Origin: Siccirubricoccus deserti
GTDB lineage: Bacteria > Pseudomonadota > Alphaproteobacteria > Acetobacterales > Acetobacteraceae
NCBI RefSeq assembly: GCF_014283215.1
Contig: NZ_JACOMF010000018.1
Span: forward strand, 49,831 to 113,830
Length of the DNA stretch: 64,000 nt
Direction of reading: 5' to 3'
Shown here: one piece after another, positions 17,217 to 27,607 of the stretch
Layout: each line of letters starts with the position of its first letter
Position numbering within the stretch: the first letter of the stretch is position 1
The notes under the pieces: model-generated
The model's input: only the letters and a program-made list of their open reading frames with translations
Told to the model about the DNA's origin: nothing
Database searches by the model: none
Translations under genes and position numbers: made by a program

Positions 17217-17549
17217 TCAGGCGGCGGGCGGCCCCCTCGCCCGTTCGGGCGGCAGCGCAAGCGGCGCGGGGTGGCCCGGCGGCAGGGCGGCCCAGGACAG
17301 CCCGGTGGCCATCGGCACCAGCGCCGGCGGCGGCACCGGCAGGGCCGGCGTGGCGATGAGGCAGGCGTCGCAATGCCCGGCCGGGGGCGGCGGGGCGAAG
17401 GGATCCGGCACCAGCCGCACCCCACCTTCGGCCGCGCAGACCGGCATGGCCGTCGCCGGCGCCGCCCACCAGGTGCCGAGCGGCGCCAACAGCAACGCCA
17501 GGGCCAGCAGTGCACGCGGCAGGGTTGTGCAGAGCCCCCGCGCCTTCAC
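17217..17549 (-). CDS. Small exported Cys/His-containing protein (DUF2946-like)
   Basis: GTG at 17549, 7 nt after the thpR stop, gives a 110-residue protein with a clear signal or anchor segment (ALLALALLLAPLGTWWAAPA). The mature part carries MPVCAAEGG and AGHCDACL, then a Pro/Ala/Leu-rich tail. Small Cys/His proteins of the DUF2946 type are frequent beside copper-handling genes, and this position and layout fit; the family assignment is tentative. A longer frame reaching 17681 overlaps thpR and is not believed. It is 36 nt upstream of the ycnI-like start. Confidence 0.65.
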   Translation of the reverse strand: MKARGLCTTLPRALLALALLLAPLGTWWAAPATAMPVCAAEGGVRLVPDPFAPPPPAGHCDACLIATPALPVPPPALVPMATGLSWAALPPGHPAPLALPPERARGPPAA

Positions 17550-17556
17550 CCTGCCC

Positions 17557-18093
17557 TCACGCCAGCTCGTACTCGACCTCCGGCACATAGACCGCGGCTT
17601 CCTTGCCAAGCCGCGAGGAATACAGGGTGAAATGTTCAACCGCCACAGGCGGGGCGCGAAACAGATTGTGCGCCTGGACATAGGCGATCACCTTTTCGGG
17701 CGAGGCCCGCTCGGTGCGCGCTAGGGTCACATGCGGGGCGAAGCGCTTGCGCTCCGGCTCCAGCCCGATCCGCTGCAGGGCGGTCTCCACCTTGCCTTGC
17801 AGGAAGGCCAGCGCCTCGGTCTTCTCCACCCCGACCCAGAGGGCGCTGATCCGCCCGCCCTTCTCGAAGGTGCCGACGCCGCGCAGCGATAGTTCGAAGG
17901 GCCGGGCCCGGATGTTGGCCAAGGCCTCGTCCACCTCCTCGGCGCGCCAGGGTTCCACCTCGCCGATGAAGCGGAGAGTCAGGTGGTAATTCTCCCGCGG
18001 CACCCAGCGGGCGCCGGGGATGCCGCAGGCCAGCATCCCCAGTTGCGCCTTCACTTCATCGGGCAGGGCGAGGGCGACAAACAGGCGGAGCAT
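17557..18093 (-). CDS. thpR: RNA 2',3'-cyclic phosphodiesterase (2H phosphoesterase)
   Basis: A 178-residue 2H-family phosphoesterase that opens 2',3'-cyclic phosphate ends on RNA. The two HxTx motifs are present as YHLTLRFIGEV (about residue 38) and PHVTLARTER (about residue 120), and the N-terminus MLRLFVALALPDEVKAQL is typical of ThpR/LigT. No signal peptide. It is the first gene of the copper-protein operon, an unusual partner; the 7-nt gap to the next gene supports cotranscription, but a functional link is not evident. Confidence 0.93.
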   Translation of the reverse strand: MLRLFVALALPDEVKAQLGMLACGIPGARWVPRENYHLTLRFIGEVEPWRAEEVDEALANIRARPFELSLRGVGTFEKGGRISALWVGVEKTEALAFLQGKVETALQRIGLEPERKRFAPHVTLARTERASPEKVIAYVQAHNLFRAPPVAVEHFTLYSSRLGKEAAVYVPEVEYELA

Positions 18094-18138
18094 GGCGAAA
18101 TCTCCCGCATCCAGTGAAGTCTTCCCGGCGGGGCCGCA

Positions 18139-18771
18139 CTACCCGGCGGGTAGGCGGTCCAGCAGGGTCTCGACAGCGGGCAGGAGGCGGTCGACCACCA
18201 CCGCCACGCCGCGCGCATTGGGGTGAATGCCATCCGGCTGGTTCAGCGCCGGATCGGCCGCCACGCCATCGAGAAAGAAAGGATAGAACACCACCCCCGG
18301 CCGTTCGCGTGCCAGATCGATGAAAACTGCGGCGAACTCGCGGCCGTAGTCGGCACCGAGGTTGGGCGGGGCAAGCATTCCGATGAGCAGCACCGGGATT
18401 CCCCGCGCCGCCAGCCGGTCGAGGATGCCGGCGAGGTTGGCGCGGGTCTGCGCCGGCGGCAGGCCGCGCAGCCCGTCATTGCCGCCGAACGCGACCAGCG
18501 CCGCCTGCGGCCTGTCCGCCAGCGCCCAGTCGAGCCGGGCCAGGCCGCCGGCACTGGTGTCGCCCGAAACCCCGGCATTCAGCACCCGCACCGCCCGGCC
18601 TCGGGCCGCCAGCGCCGCCTCGAGCTGCGGCACGAAGCCCTGGTCCTGCGGCAGGCCGAAGCCGGCCGTGAGGCTGTCGCCGAGCGCGAGCAGCCTGATC
18701 GGGTCCTGCGCCGCAGTGCGAAACACTCCGATACCCGCCAGCGCTGTTCCGATGGCGGCGCGCCGCCCCAT
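18139..18771 (-). CDS. tesA: Arylesterase / lysophospholipase L1-like GDSL hydrolase
   Basis: A 210-residue SGNH hydrolase, TesA-like. Block I LLALGDSLTAGFGLP carries the nucleophile Ser, block III has VAFGGNDGLRG, and the catalytic Asp and His lie in QPDGIHPNARG. ATG at 18771 (MGRRAAIGTALAGIGVF) gives a signal-like N-terminus with twin arginines; starts up to 18837 are possible but would press on the divergent gene. It is head-to-head with a YbbA-type ATPase, the order known for tesA/ybbA in many proteobacteria. Likely periplasmic thioesterase or esterase activity. Confidence 0.9.
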   Translation of the reverse strand: MGRRAAIGTALAGIGVFRTAAQDPIRLLALGDSLTAGFGLPQDQGFVPQLEAALAARGRAVRVLNAGVSGDTSAGGLARLDWALADRPQAALVAFGGNDGLRGLPPAQTRANLAGILDRLAARGIPVLLIGMLAPPNLGADYGREFAAVFIDLARERPGVVFYPFFLDGVAADPALNQPDGIHPNARGVAVVVDRLLPAVETLLDRLPAG

Positions 18772-18841
18772 GTAGTGGGCAGTGCCGGGGCGTTCCCGCC
18801 TGGCAGTCTCCAGCACGGCATCCCGGAACCCCATCGGCACC

Positions 18842-19600
18842 ATGGACACCATCGCAAACCCCCGATCCCTGGCTGAAACCCAACCCGACAAGTCGCTCAT
18901 TGCCGCCCAGGACCTGCGGTTCAAGGTGGCGGGGGCGGCCGGTGAGGTCAATATTCTCCGCGGTGTCGACCTTGCCGTCCGGCGGGGCGAGGCGGTGGGG
19001 CTGGTCGGCCCCTCCGGCTCCGGCAAGACCTCCCTGCTCATGTTGCTGGCCGGGCTGGAACGGCCGAGCGGCGGCAGGCTGCGGGTCGCCGGGCAGGATC
19101 TGGCGGCGCTGGACGAGGATGCGCTGGCGCGGTTCCGGCGGGACCATGTCGGCATCGTCTTCCAGGCCTTCCATCTCATCCCGACCATGACCGCGCTGGA
19201 GAACGTTGCGGTGCCGCTGGAGTTCGCCGGGCGGCGCGACGCCTTCGAACGCGCCGAGGCGGCTCTGGCGGCGGTCGGGCTCGGCCACCGGCTGGGACAT
19301 TACCCTTGGCAGCTCTCCGGCGGCGAGCAGCAGCGCGTCGCCCTGGCCCGGGCCACGGTGGCCGAGCCGCCGCTGCTGCTGGCGGATGAGCCGACCGGCA
19401 ACCTCGACCGCGCGACCGGCCAGCAGGTGATGGATCTGCTGTTCGACCTGCGTGCCCGGCTCGGCACCACGCTGCTGCTGATCACCCATGACTCGCGGCT
19501 GGCGGCGCGCTGCGGCCGGGTGGTGCGGATGGAGGATGGGCTGATCACCGGCGACGGACCAGAGCGGATCGCCGAGGGGTGTGAACACCCCGGGGCGTGA
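18842..19600 (+). CDS. ybbA: ABC transporter ATP-binding protein, YbbA/LolD type
   Basis: A 252-residue ABC ATPase. Walker A is GPSGSGKTSLL, the Q-loop lies in GIVFQAFHLIPTMTALENVA, the signature is LSGGEQQRVALARA and Walker B is LLLADEPTGNLD, with the H-loop LLLITHDSRLA. MxTALENV and DEPTGNLD are typical of the MacB/LolD/YbbA group. In other bacteria a YbbP-type permease follows; here the next gene is a small lipoprotein, so the permease is missing or elsewhere. Divergent from tesA. Confidence 0.9.
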   Translation: MDTIANPRSLAETQPDKSLIAAQDLRFKVAGAAGEVNILRGVDLAVRRGEAVGLVGPSGSGKTSLLMLLAGLERPSGGRLRVAGQDLAALDEDALARFRRDHVGIVFQAFHLIPTMTALENVAVPLEFAGRRDAFERAEAALAAVGLGHRLGHYPWQLSGGEQQRVALARATVAEPPLLLADEPTGNLDRATGQQVMDLLFDLRARLGTTLLLITHDSRLAARCGRVVRMEDGLITGDGPERIAEGCEHPGA

Positions 19601-19725
19601 ATCCGTTCCACGACGCCCATCCCGCGGCGGATCGACGTTCAGCCCGAACGCCCGTCCGCCGGGGCCGAGTGAACGACCGGGCTTGGCGGGGCGTTCGCAG
19701 GGCGACTGTTTTGGGGAAAGGGTTG

Positions 19726-19884
19726 ATGCGTACTGTGCTGCTGCTGTGCCTTGTCCTCGGGATGTCCGGCTGCGGGCTGGTCGCCCTGCCGTTCCGGGTG
19801 ACCGGCGACGTGATTTCCGTGGTGCCGGTGGTCGGCAAGCCGATCGGCGCGCCGATCCATGCCGTTGGTGATGCCATCGACTGA
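19726..19884 (+). CDS. Small lipoprotein, 52 aa
   Basis: ATG at 19726 (after GGGGAAAGGG) encodes a 52-residue lipoprotein: a lipobox signal peptide (LLLCLVLGMSGC, lipidated Cys18) followed by GLVALPFRVTGDVISVVPVV and a Gly/Pro-rich end. Short lipoproteins of this pattern (DUF6726-like) are common in Acetobacteraceae. The same frame is open back to 19597 but that part does not look like protein. Function unknown. Confidence 0.7.
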   Translation: MRTVLLLCLVLGMSGCGLVALPFRVTGDVISVVPVVGKPIGAPIHAVGDAID

Positions 19885-19890
19885 TCCCGA

Positions 19891-19908
19891 GGGCCGGTCC
19901 ACCGGCCC
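19891..19908. terminator. Hairpin between convergent genes
   Basis: GGGCCGGT (19891-19898) pairs perfectly with ACCGGCCC (19901-19908) between the lipoprotein stop and the MarR stop. A second GGCGGC/GCCGCC pair spans the MarR stop codon. No T-run; it could act bidirectionally. Confidence 0.45.
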
Positions 19909-19917
19909 GGAGGCGGC

Positions 19918-20403
19918 TCAGCCGCCGTTGGTGGCGCTGCGCCGCGGCTTGGCGTGGCGCCTCAGGATCGCCCGCAGCAGGTTCTTGATGGCGAGCGCCT
20001 CGGCTTCCGGGTGCCGGGCCAGCACCTCGGCCTCATGCCGCCGCGCCAGGGCGATCAGCTCCTCGACGACGGCATCGCCGCGCGGGGTCAGGCCGACCCG
20101 CACCACCCTGCGGTCCCGGCTGTCCTGGGTCCGCTTCACCAGCCCGTCCCGCACCATCCGGTCCAGGAGCTTCGTCATCGTCGGCTGCTGCAGCAGGCAG
20201 ACCTCGGCCAGGCCGGTGACGGTCTCCCCCGGGCTGCCGACCAGGCTGGCGAGCACCCGCCAGACCGGCACGCTGATCCTGCGCCGCCGCAGCTGCTCAT
20301 GGAACTCATCGGAGACGACGTGCGACGCCCTCGCCATCAGGTAGAGGAGGTAGTCGTCGATGAAGCGCTGACGCAGATCGGCCGGAGGATGAGCGCTTGT
20401 CAT
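19918..20403 (-). CDS. MarR family transcriptional regulator
   Basis: A 161-residue winged-helix regulator. The recognition region GLAEVCLLQQPTMTKLLDRM and wing VKRTQDSRDRRVVRVGLTPRG are typical of MarR proteins; flanking helices (DDYLLYLMARASHVVSDEFH and VLARHPEAEALAIKNLLRAI) form the dimer interface. It is divergent from a NicX-headed catabolic operon. In Pseudomonas putida the nicotinate genes, including nicX, are repressed by the MarR protein NicR, so this gene is a good candidate for a local repressor relieved by a pathway intermediate. Effector unknown. Confidence 0.9.
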   Translation of the reverse strand: MTSAHPPADLRQRFIDDYLLYLMARASHVVSDEFHEQLRRRRISVPVWRVLASLVGSPGETVTGLAEVCLLQQPTMTKLLDRMVRDGLVKRTQDSRDRRVVRVGLTPRGDAVVEELIALARRHEAEVLARHPEAEALAIKNLLRAILRRHAKPRRSATNGG

Positions 20404-20454
20404 GGGTGAAACGATGCGCCTCGATCGGTATTTTCGACATAATAGCGAAGCCCG

Positions 20455-20503
20455 TTTCGGATTGCTGCGAAATAGTTCCTGCGTGATGAAATTGCCTTTT
20501 CAT
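20455..20503. promoter_or_regulatory. Candidate MarR operators in divergent promoter region
   Basis: The relatively AT-rich spacer between the MarR gene and the nicX-like gene contains a perfect inverted repeat ATGAAA (20486-20491) / TTTCAT (20498-20503) with a 6-nt spacer, an 18-bp span typical for MarR dimers. A second inverted repeat, TTTCG (20455-20459) / CGAAA (20468-20472), lies nearby. CATAAT around 20438 could be a -10 element. Binding is inferred, not shown. Confidence 0.45.
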
Positions 20504-20543
20504 GTAACCTGTGGTCATGACGCCTCACCTCCCGGGGAGAACC

Positions 20544-21581
20544 ATGCTCAGCGATAGAATTGAGGCACCCTGGCTGGCGGCCTTCGAGACCGTCCTGCGG
20601 CTGTGCGGCGCGACCCCGGGACTGCCGGTCTGCCTGCTGGCGGAAACCCAGTCCCGTAGCCTGAACCTTGAGCTTGCCGAGCTGGCGGCGCTGCGGCTCG
20701 GCTGCCGGCCGTTTCGCTGCGTGGTGCCGACACCGCCCCAGGCGGCGCCGGTCCCGGTGCGCTCCACCGGGGCGTCGCGGGCGCTGCAGGGGCATCCGGG
20801 GGCGATGGCAGCGCTGGCGGCCTCCCCGCTGATCCTCGACCTTACGCTGGAGGGGCTGCTGCATGCGCCGGAGCTGAAGGCGATCCTCGCCGCCGGCTCC
20901 CGGGTGATGATGATCTCCAACGAACATCCGGAGGCGCTGGAGCGGCTGGTGCCGCGACCGGAAGATGAGGCGGTGACAAAGGCCGCGGTGAAGCGGGCGC
21001 GAGCGGCACAGCGCATGACCGTGACCTCGGCCGCCGGCACCGATCTCACCGTCTCCCTGGCCGGGGCCGCCACCGCCGGCGTCTGGGGCTGGACCGACCG
21101 GCCCGGCACCGTCGCGCACTGGCCGGGCGGCGTCGTCGTCTCCTTCCCCCGCGCCGGCAGCGTCGATGGCACGCTGGTGCTGGATGCGGGCGACGCCAAC
21201 CTTACCTTCAAGCGCTACCTGGAACGCCCGGTGCGGCTGACGCTGGAGGCCGACCACATCACCGCCATCGAGGGCGAGGGCACCGATGCCGAGCTGATGC
21301 GCCGCTACCTGGCGGCCTGGGAGGACAAGGCCGCCTATGCGGTCAGCCATGTCGGCTGGGGGCTGAACCGGCGGGCGCGCTACGAGGCGCTGGCGATGTA
21401 CGACCGCCGTGATACCAACGGCACCGAGCTGCGCGCCTTCGCCGGGAATTTCCTGTTCTCGACCGGCGCCAATGAATTCGCCGGCCGCTTCACCGAGGGC
21501 CATTTCGACATTCCGGTGCGCAATTGCACCATCGCGCTGGACGGCGTGACCGTCGTCGAAGCAGGGAGGCTGCTGCCATGA
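20544..21581 (+). CDS. nicX: 2,5-dihydroxypyridine 5,6-dioxygenase-like protein (NicX family)
   Basis: A 345-residue protein resembling NicX, the Fe(II) ring-cleaving dioxygenase of nicotinate degradation, and distantly M29 aminopeptidases. The metal ligands known for NicX (His265, His318, Asp320) map to His269 in SHVGWGL, and His320 and Asp322 in HFDIPVRNC. DGTLVLDAGD and FAGNFLFSTGAN are further shared segments. NicX converts 2,5-dihydroxypyridine to N-formylmaleamate. The substrate here could be another dihydroxylated heteroaromatic. ATG at 20544 follows CGGGGAGA; ATG at 20517 is an alternative. It heads a tightly packed operon. Confidence 0.8.
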   Translation: MLSDRIEAPWLAAFETVLRLCGATPGLPVCLLAETQSRSLNLELAELAALRLGCRPFRCVVPTPPQAAPVPVRSTGASRALQGHPGAMAALAASPLILDLTLEGLLHAPELKAILAAGSRVMMISNEHPEALERLVPRPEDEAVTKAAVKRARAAQRMTVTSAAGTDLTVSLAGAATAGVWGWTDRPGTVAHWPGGVVVSFPRAGSVDGTLVLDAGDANLTFKRYLERPVRLTLEADHITAIEGEGTDAELMRRYLAAWEDKAAYAVSHVGWGLNRRARYEALAMYDRRDTNGTELRAFAGNFLFSTGANEFAGRFTEGHFDIPVRNCTIALDGVTVVEAGRLLP

Positions 21582-22318
21582 CAACCATCACTCTGCTGCA
21601 CGGCATCGGCGGCGCCGCCTGGGGGCCGACCCTGCCGGCGCTGGCCCCGGCCCCGGCCCCGGTGCTGGACTGGCCGCTGCCCGGCTATGGCGGCTCGCCC
21701 ATGCTGGCCGAGACCAGCTTCGCGGCCTGGGCCGAAGCGCTGCATGCGCGGCTGCAGGCCGAGGGCATTCCCCGCATCGACCTGATCGGCCATTCCATCG
21801 GCGGCATGCTGGCGCAGGAATTCGCCCTCCGCTTCCCCGAGCGGGTGCGCGCCCTGGTGCTCTACGCCACCACGCCGAGCTTCGGCGGCCGCGACCCGGC
21901 CTTCGCCGAGGGCTTCCTCAAGGAACGCCTGGCGCCGCTCGACGCCGGGGGCGACATGGCGTCGCTGGCGGCCGAGAGCATGCCGCCGATGCTGGGCCCG
22001 GATGCGCCGCCGGAGGCCGCGCCGGCCGCCATCGCCGCCATGGCCGCGGTGCCGGAAGCGGCCTATCGCGCGACCGTCCGCTGCCTCACCACCTTCAACC
22101 GCCGCGACGACATCGGCCGCATCGCCGCCCCGACCCTGCTGCTGGCCGGGGAACGCGACCCGCTGGCGCCGCCCCGCACCATGGAGCGAATGCGGGATGC
22201 GATCCGCGGCAGCCGGCTGGTGGTGCTACCCAAGGCCGGGCACCTCGGGCATCTGGAATATCCGGCGGCATTCAACGCGGCGCTGCGCGAATTCCTGCAT
22301 TCGGTGCGGGAAGGCTGA
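21578..22318 (+). CDS. Alpha/beta hydrolase
   Basis: A 246-residue alpha/beta-hydrolase. The oxyanion-hole region LLHGIGGAAWGP, nucleophile elbow GHSIGGM (Ser), acidic residue near LLLAGERDPLAPP and catalytic His in AGHLGHLEYP are all visible. The ATG overlaps the nicX-like stop (ATGA). In the nicotinate pathway the step after NicX is N-formylmaleamate deformylation by the alpha/beta hydrolase NicD, so the position is suggestive; the sequence itself does not single out NicD over 3-oxoadipate enol-lactonase-like hydrolases. Confidence 0.88.
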   Translation: MTTITLLHGIGGAAWGPTLPALAPAPAPVLDWPLPGYGGSPMLAETSFAAWAEALHARLQAEGIPRIDLIGHSIGGMLAQEFALRFPERVRALVLYATTPSFGGRDPAFAEGFLKERLAPLDAGGDMASLAAESMPPMLGPDAPPEAAPAAIAAMAAVPEAAYRATVRCLTTFNRRDDIGRIAAPTLLLAGERDPLAPPRTMERMRDAIRGSRLVVLPKAGHLGHLEYPAAFNAALREFLHSVREG

Positions 22319-22320
22319 GC

Positions 22321-23562
22321 TTGGACGCGCCGATCTTCGACCCCGCCGCCTTCCGCCTGACCCCGCAGGAGGCGGCGCTGACGGCGCAGGCGCGCGAGTT
22401 CGGCGCCACGGTACTGGCGCCGCGCGCCGCGCGCTGGGACCGGGAGGCAAGCTTCCCGACCGGGAACTACCGGGACATGCACGCCAACGGGCTGCTCGGC
22501 ATCTGCATTCCGGCCGAGGATGGCGGGCTCGGCGCCGGCTTCCGCGCCTATTGCCTGACGGCGGCGGAGCTCGGCCGCTACTGCGGCGCGACGGCGCTGA
22601 CCTGGAACATGCATGTCTGCTCCACCCTCTGGACCGGCGCGCTGACCGAGGATCTGGACATGCCGGAGCCAGCGCGGGCGGAGCACCGCGCGCGCTGCGG
22701 CGCGCATTACGCCGCCATCCTGCGCGACGGGCTGGTCTATTCGCAGCCCTTCTCCGAGGGCGGCGCGGCGGCGGCCGGCACCATCGCCTTCGGCACCACG
22801 GCGCGCCGCGTACCGGGCGGCTACCGCATCAACGGGAAGAAGATTTTTGCGAGTCTCGCCGGGCACGCGGATCGCTACGGCATCCTCTGCACCGAAGTGC
22901 GGGAGGGCGAGGCCAAGCCGTCGCGCCGCGACACCCTCTACCTCGCCGTCCCGCGCGACGCCCCTGGAGTGACGGTGGAGGGCGATTGGGACCCGCTCGG
23001 CATGCGCGGCACGGTCTCGCGCAACCTGGTCTTCACCGATGCCTTCGTGTCGGAGGATGCGGCGCTGATGCCGCCGGGTCTCTATTTCCAGGCGGCGACG
23101 CGCTGGCCGCACATGTTCATGACGCTGTCGCCGACTTACATGGGCATCGCCCAGGCGGCCTATGATTTCACCATCCGCTACCTGCGCGGCGAGTGGCCAA
23201 GTATGCCGCCGGTGAAGCGGCGGATGTACCCGACCAAGCAGATCGCCGTCGCCGAGATGTGCGTCATGCTGGAACAGACCAAGGCGCTGTGGTTCCAGGC
23301 CATCACCGAGGCCGGGCCGGACCCGAGCAAGGAACAGGTGCTGCGCGCCTGGGCGGCGCAGCACACGGTGATGGAGAATGCCGCGGCGATCGCCGCCAAG
23401 GCGGTGCGGACCTGCGGCGGCCAGGCGATGCTGAAGTCGCTGCCGCTGGAACGGCTCTACCGCGATGCCCGCTGCGGCTCGCTCATGCTGCCCTGGACGG
23501 CGGAGCTCTGCATCGACCGCATCGGCCGCGACGCGCTCTACGAGAAGGGCGAGACGGATTGA
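22321..23562 (+). CDS. Acyl-CoA dehydrogenase
   Basis: A 413-residue flavoprotein of the acyl-CoA dehydrogenase family, starting at TTG 22321 two nucleotides after the hydrolase stop. The N-terminal helical domain contains HANGLLGICIPAEDGGLGAG, the FAD-binding middle strand has YSQPFSEGGAAAAGTIAFGT and GYRINGKKIFASLAG, and the C-terminal domain has LRAWAAQHTVMENAAAIAAK with RTCGGQAMLKSLPLERLYRD. The usual catalytic Glu position cannot be fixed with certainty by eye. It probably oxidises the CoA thioester made by the adjacent ligase. The unusual TTG start is supported by the frame beginning there and family length. Confidence 0.88.
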   Translation: MDAPIFDPAAFRLTPQEAALTAQAREFGATVLAPRAARWDREASFPTGNYRDMHANGLLGICIPAEDGGLGAGFRAYCLTAAELGRYCGATALTWNMHVCSTLWTGALTEDLDMPEPARAEHRARCGAHYAAILRDGLVYSQPFSEGGAAAAGTIAFGTTARRVPGGYRINGKKIFASLAGHADRYGILCTEVREGEAKPSRRDTLYLAVPRDAPGVTVEGDWDPLGMRGTVSRNLVFTDAFVSEDAALMPPGLYFQAATRWPHMFMTLSPTYMGIAQAAYDFTIRYLRGEWPSMPPVKRRMYPTKQIAVAEMCVMLEQTKALWFQAITEAGPDPSKEQVLRAWAAQHTVMENAAAIAAKAVRTCGGQAMLKSLPLERLYRDARCGSLMLPWTAELCIDRIGRDALYEKGETD

Positions 23563-25010
23563 GTCTCTGGGCCGCCCTTGAGCGCCGGGCGCAGGCCCAG
23601 CCAACGGCGCCGGCGCTGCGCTTCGAAGGCGCCACCACGGATTATGCCGGACTGCTGGCGCAGATCGAGGCCGCCGCGGCGGGGCTGGCGACGCGCGGCA
23701 TCCACCGCGGCGACCGCATCGCCCATCTCGGTCCCAACCACCCGTCCCAGCTTGTGCTGCTGTTTGCCGCGGCGCGGCTCGGGGCGATGCAGCTGCCGCT
23801 GAACTGGCGGCTGGCGCCACCCGAGCTGGGCTTCATCCTGGCGGATGCGACGCCCTGCCTCCTCCTTGCCGCGCCGGAGATGCTGGCAATGGCGCGGGAG
23901 GTGGCGCCGCCCGGCTGCACCGTGCTGGACGCCACCGCGCGCTGGCCCGCCGCGCCGGCGGCGCCCGCCATCGGCACCGCCGATGATCCGGTGCTGCTGG
24001 TCTATACCTCCGGCACCACCGGTCGGCCGAAGGGCGCGGTGCTGGACCAGCGGGCGGTGCTGGCGAATGCCGCCAACGCCACCGCCGCCTTCGAATTGAC
24101 CGCCGCCGACCGGGTGCTGACCCTGCTGCCGCTGTTCCATGTCGGCGGGCTGAACATCCAGACCACGCCGGCGCTGCTGGCCGGCGCCGAGGTGGTTCTG
24201 CTGCCGCGCTTTGACCCGGACGCCTGCCTTGCCGCCTGCACCGAGGCCCGGCCGAGCCTGACCTTGCTGGTGCCGGCGGTGATGCGGGCGCTGGTCGCGC
24301 ATCCGGGCTGGGGAACGGCGGCGCTGGGCTCGCTGCGGGCAATCGGCGCCGGCTCCTCCGACGTGCCGCTGCCGCTGATCGAGGCCTTCCACGCCCGCGG
24401 CATTCCGGTGCAGCAGGTCTATGGCGCGACCGAAACTGGGCCGATCGCGCTGATCCAGTCGCGCGCGGAGGCGCTGGCGGCGCCGGGTTCCATCGGCCGC
24501 CCCCCGTTGCATGGCGAGGTTCGGGTGGTGGATGCAATGGGCCGGCCGCTGCCGCCTGGCCAGCCCGGCGAAATCCAGCTCCGCGGCCCGCAGCTTGCGC
24601 GCGGCTACTGGAACGCCCCGCCCTTCCCGCCGGAGACCTGGTTCGCCACCGGCGATATCGGCCATTGCGACAGCGGAGGCCGGTTCTGGTTCACCGACCG
24701 GCTGAAGCACCTGATCATCTCGGGCGGCGAGAACATCTACCCGGCGGAGGTGGAGCGGGTGCTACGCGAGGCGCCAGGCGTGACGGAAGGCGCGGTCTGC
24801 GGCCGGCCGGATGCGCGCTGGGGCGAAGTGCCGGTGGCGGTGGTGGTCCCCGGCCCCGGCTTCGACGCCGGCGCGGTGCTGCGCTTCTTCGATGGCCGCC
24901 TCGCCCGCTTCAAACACCCCCGCGCGGTGGTGACAGTGGCGGCGCTGCCGCGCACCGCGCTTGGCAAGGTGCGGTTGGAGGCGTTGCGGGAGATTGCGGC
25001 GCGCGGGTGA
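23559..25010 (+). CDS. AMP-dependent acyl-CoA synthetase
   Basis: A 483-residue ANL-superfamily ligase. The P-loop YTSGTTGRPKGAV, the A5 motif VYGATETGP, the A7-A8 hinge GDIGHCDSGGRFWFTDRLKH with ISGGENIYPAEVE, and the C-terminal catalytic Lys in PRTALGKVR are all present. It activates a carboxylic acid to its CoA thioester via an acyl-AMP. TTG at 23559 overlaps the dehydrogenase stop (TTGA) and lies in the right frame; no ATG fits. Last gene of the NicX-headed operon. The substrate may be an acyclic acid released after ring cleavage; this is inference. Confidence 0.9.
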   Translation: MSLWAALERRAQAQPTAPALRFEGATTDYAGLLAQIEAAAAGLATRGIHRGDRIAHLGPNHPSQLVLLFAAARLGAMQLPLNWRLAPPELGFILADATPCLLLAAPEMLAMAREVAPPGCTVLDATARWPAAPAAPAIGTADDPVLLVYTSGTTGRPKGAVLDQRAVLANAANATAAFELTAADRVLTLLPLFHVGGLNIQTTPALLAGAEVVLLPRFDPDACLAACTEARPSLTLLVPAVMRALVAHPGWGTAALGSLRAIGAGSSDVPLPLIEAFHARGIPVQQVYGATETGPIALIQSRAEALAAPGSIGRPPLHGEVRVVDAMGRPLPPGQPGEIQLRGPQLARGYWNAPPFPPETWFATGDIGHCDSGGRFWFTDRLKHLIISGGENIYPAEVERVLREAPGVTEGAVCGRPDARWGEVPVAVVVPGPGFDAGAVLRFFDGRLARFKHPRAVVTVAALPRTALGKVRLEALREIAARG

Positions 25011-25094
25011 GCGCCGACAGCCTCACCAGGCTCACCCGAGTAGACTGGTGCTCCGGTTCCCGGGCGCCGGTGGGGGACAAGCGTCCCCGGACCC

Positions 25095-27578
<2,484 letters not shown>

Positions 27579-27592
27579 CTATGCGAGAGGAC

Positions 27593-27605
27593 CCCTAATA
27601 TAGGG
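27593..27605 (-). promoter_or_regulatory. Palindrome with TATATT core upstream of gyrB
   Basis: In the short recF-gyrB spacer, CCCTA (27593-27597) and TAGGG (27601-27605) form a perfect inverted repeat around ATA. Read on the minus strand it contains TATATT, a plausible -10 element for gyrB, so the palindrome could be an operator or a supercoiling-sensitive promoter element. Confidence 0.4.
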
Positions 27606-27607
27606 AC

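Noticed and set aside
21578..22318. Definite NicD (N-formylmaleamate deformylase) assignment
   Set aside because: Position fits, but the sequence shows only generic alpha/beta-hydrolase motifs; kept as alpha/beta hydrolase.
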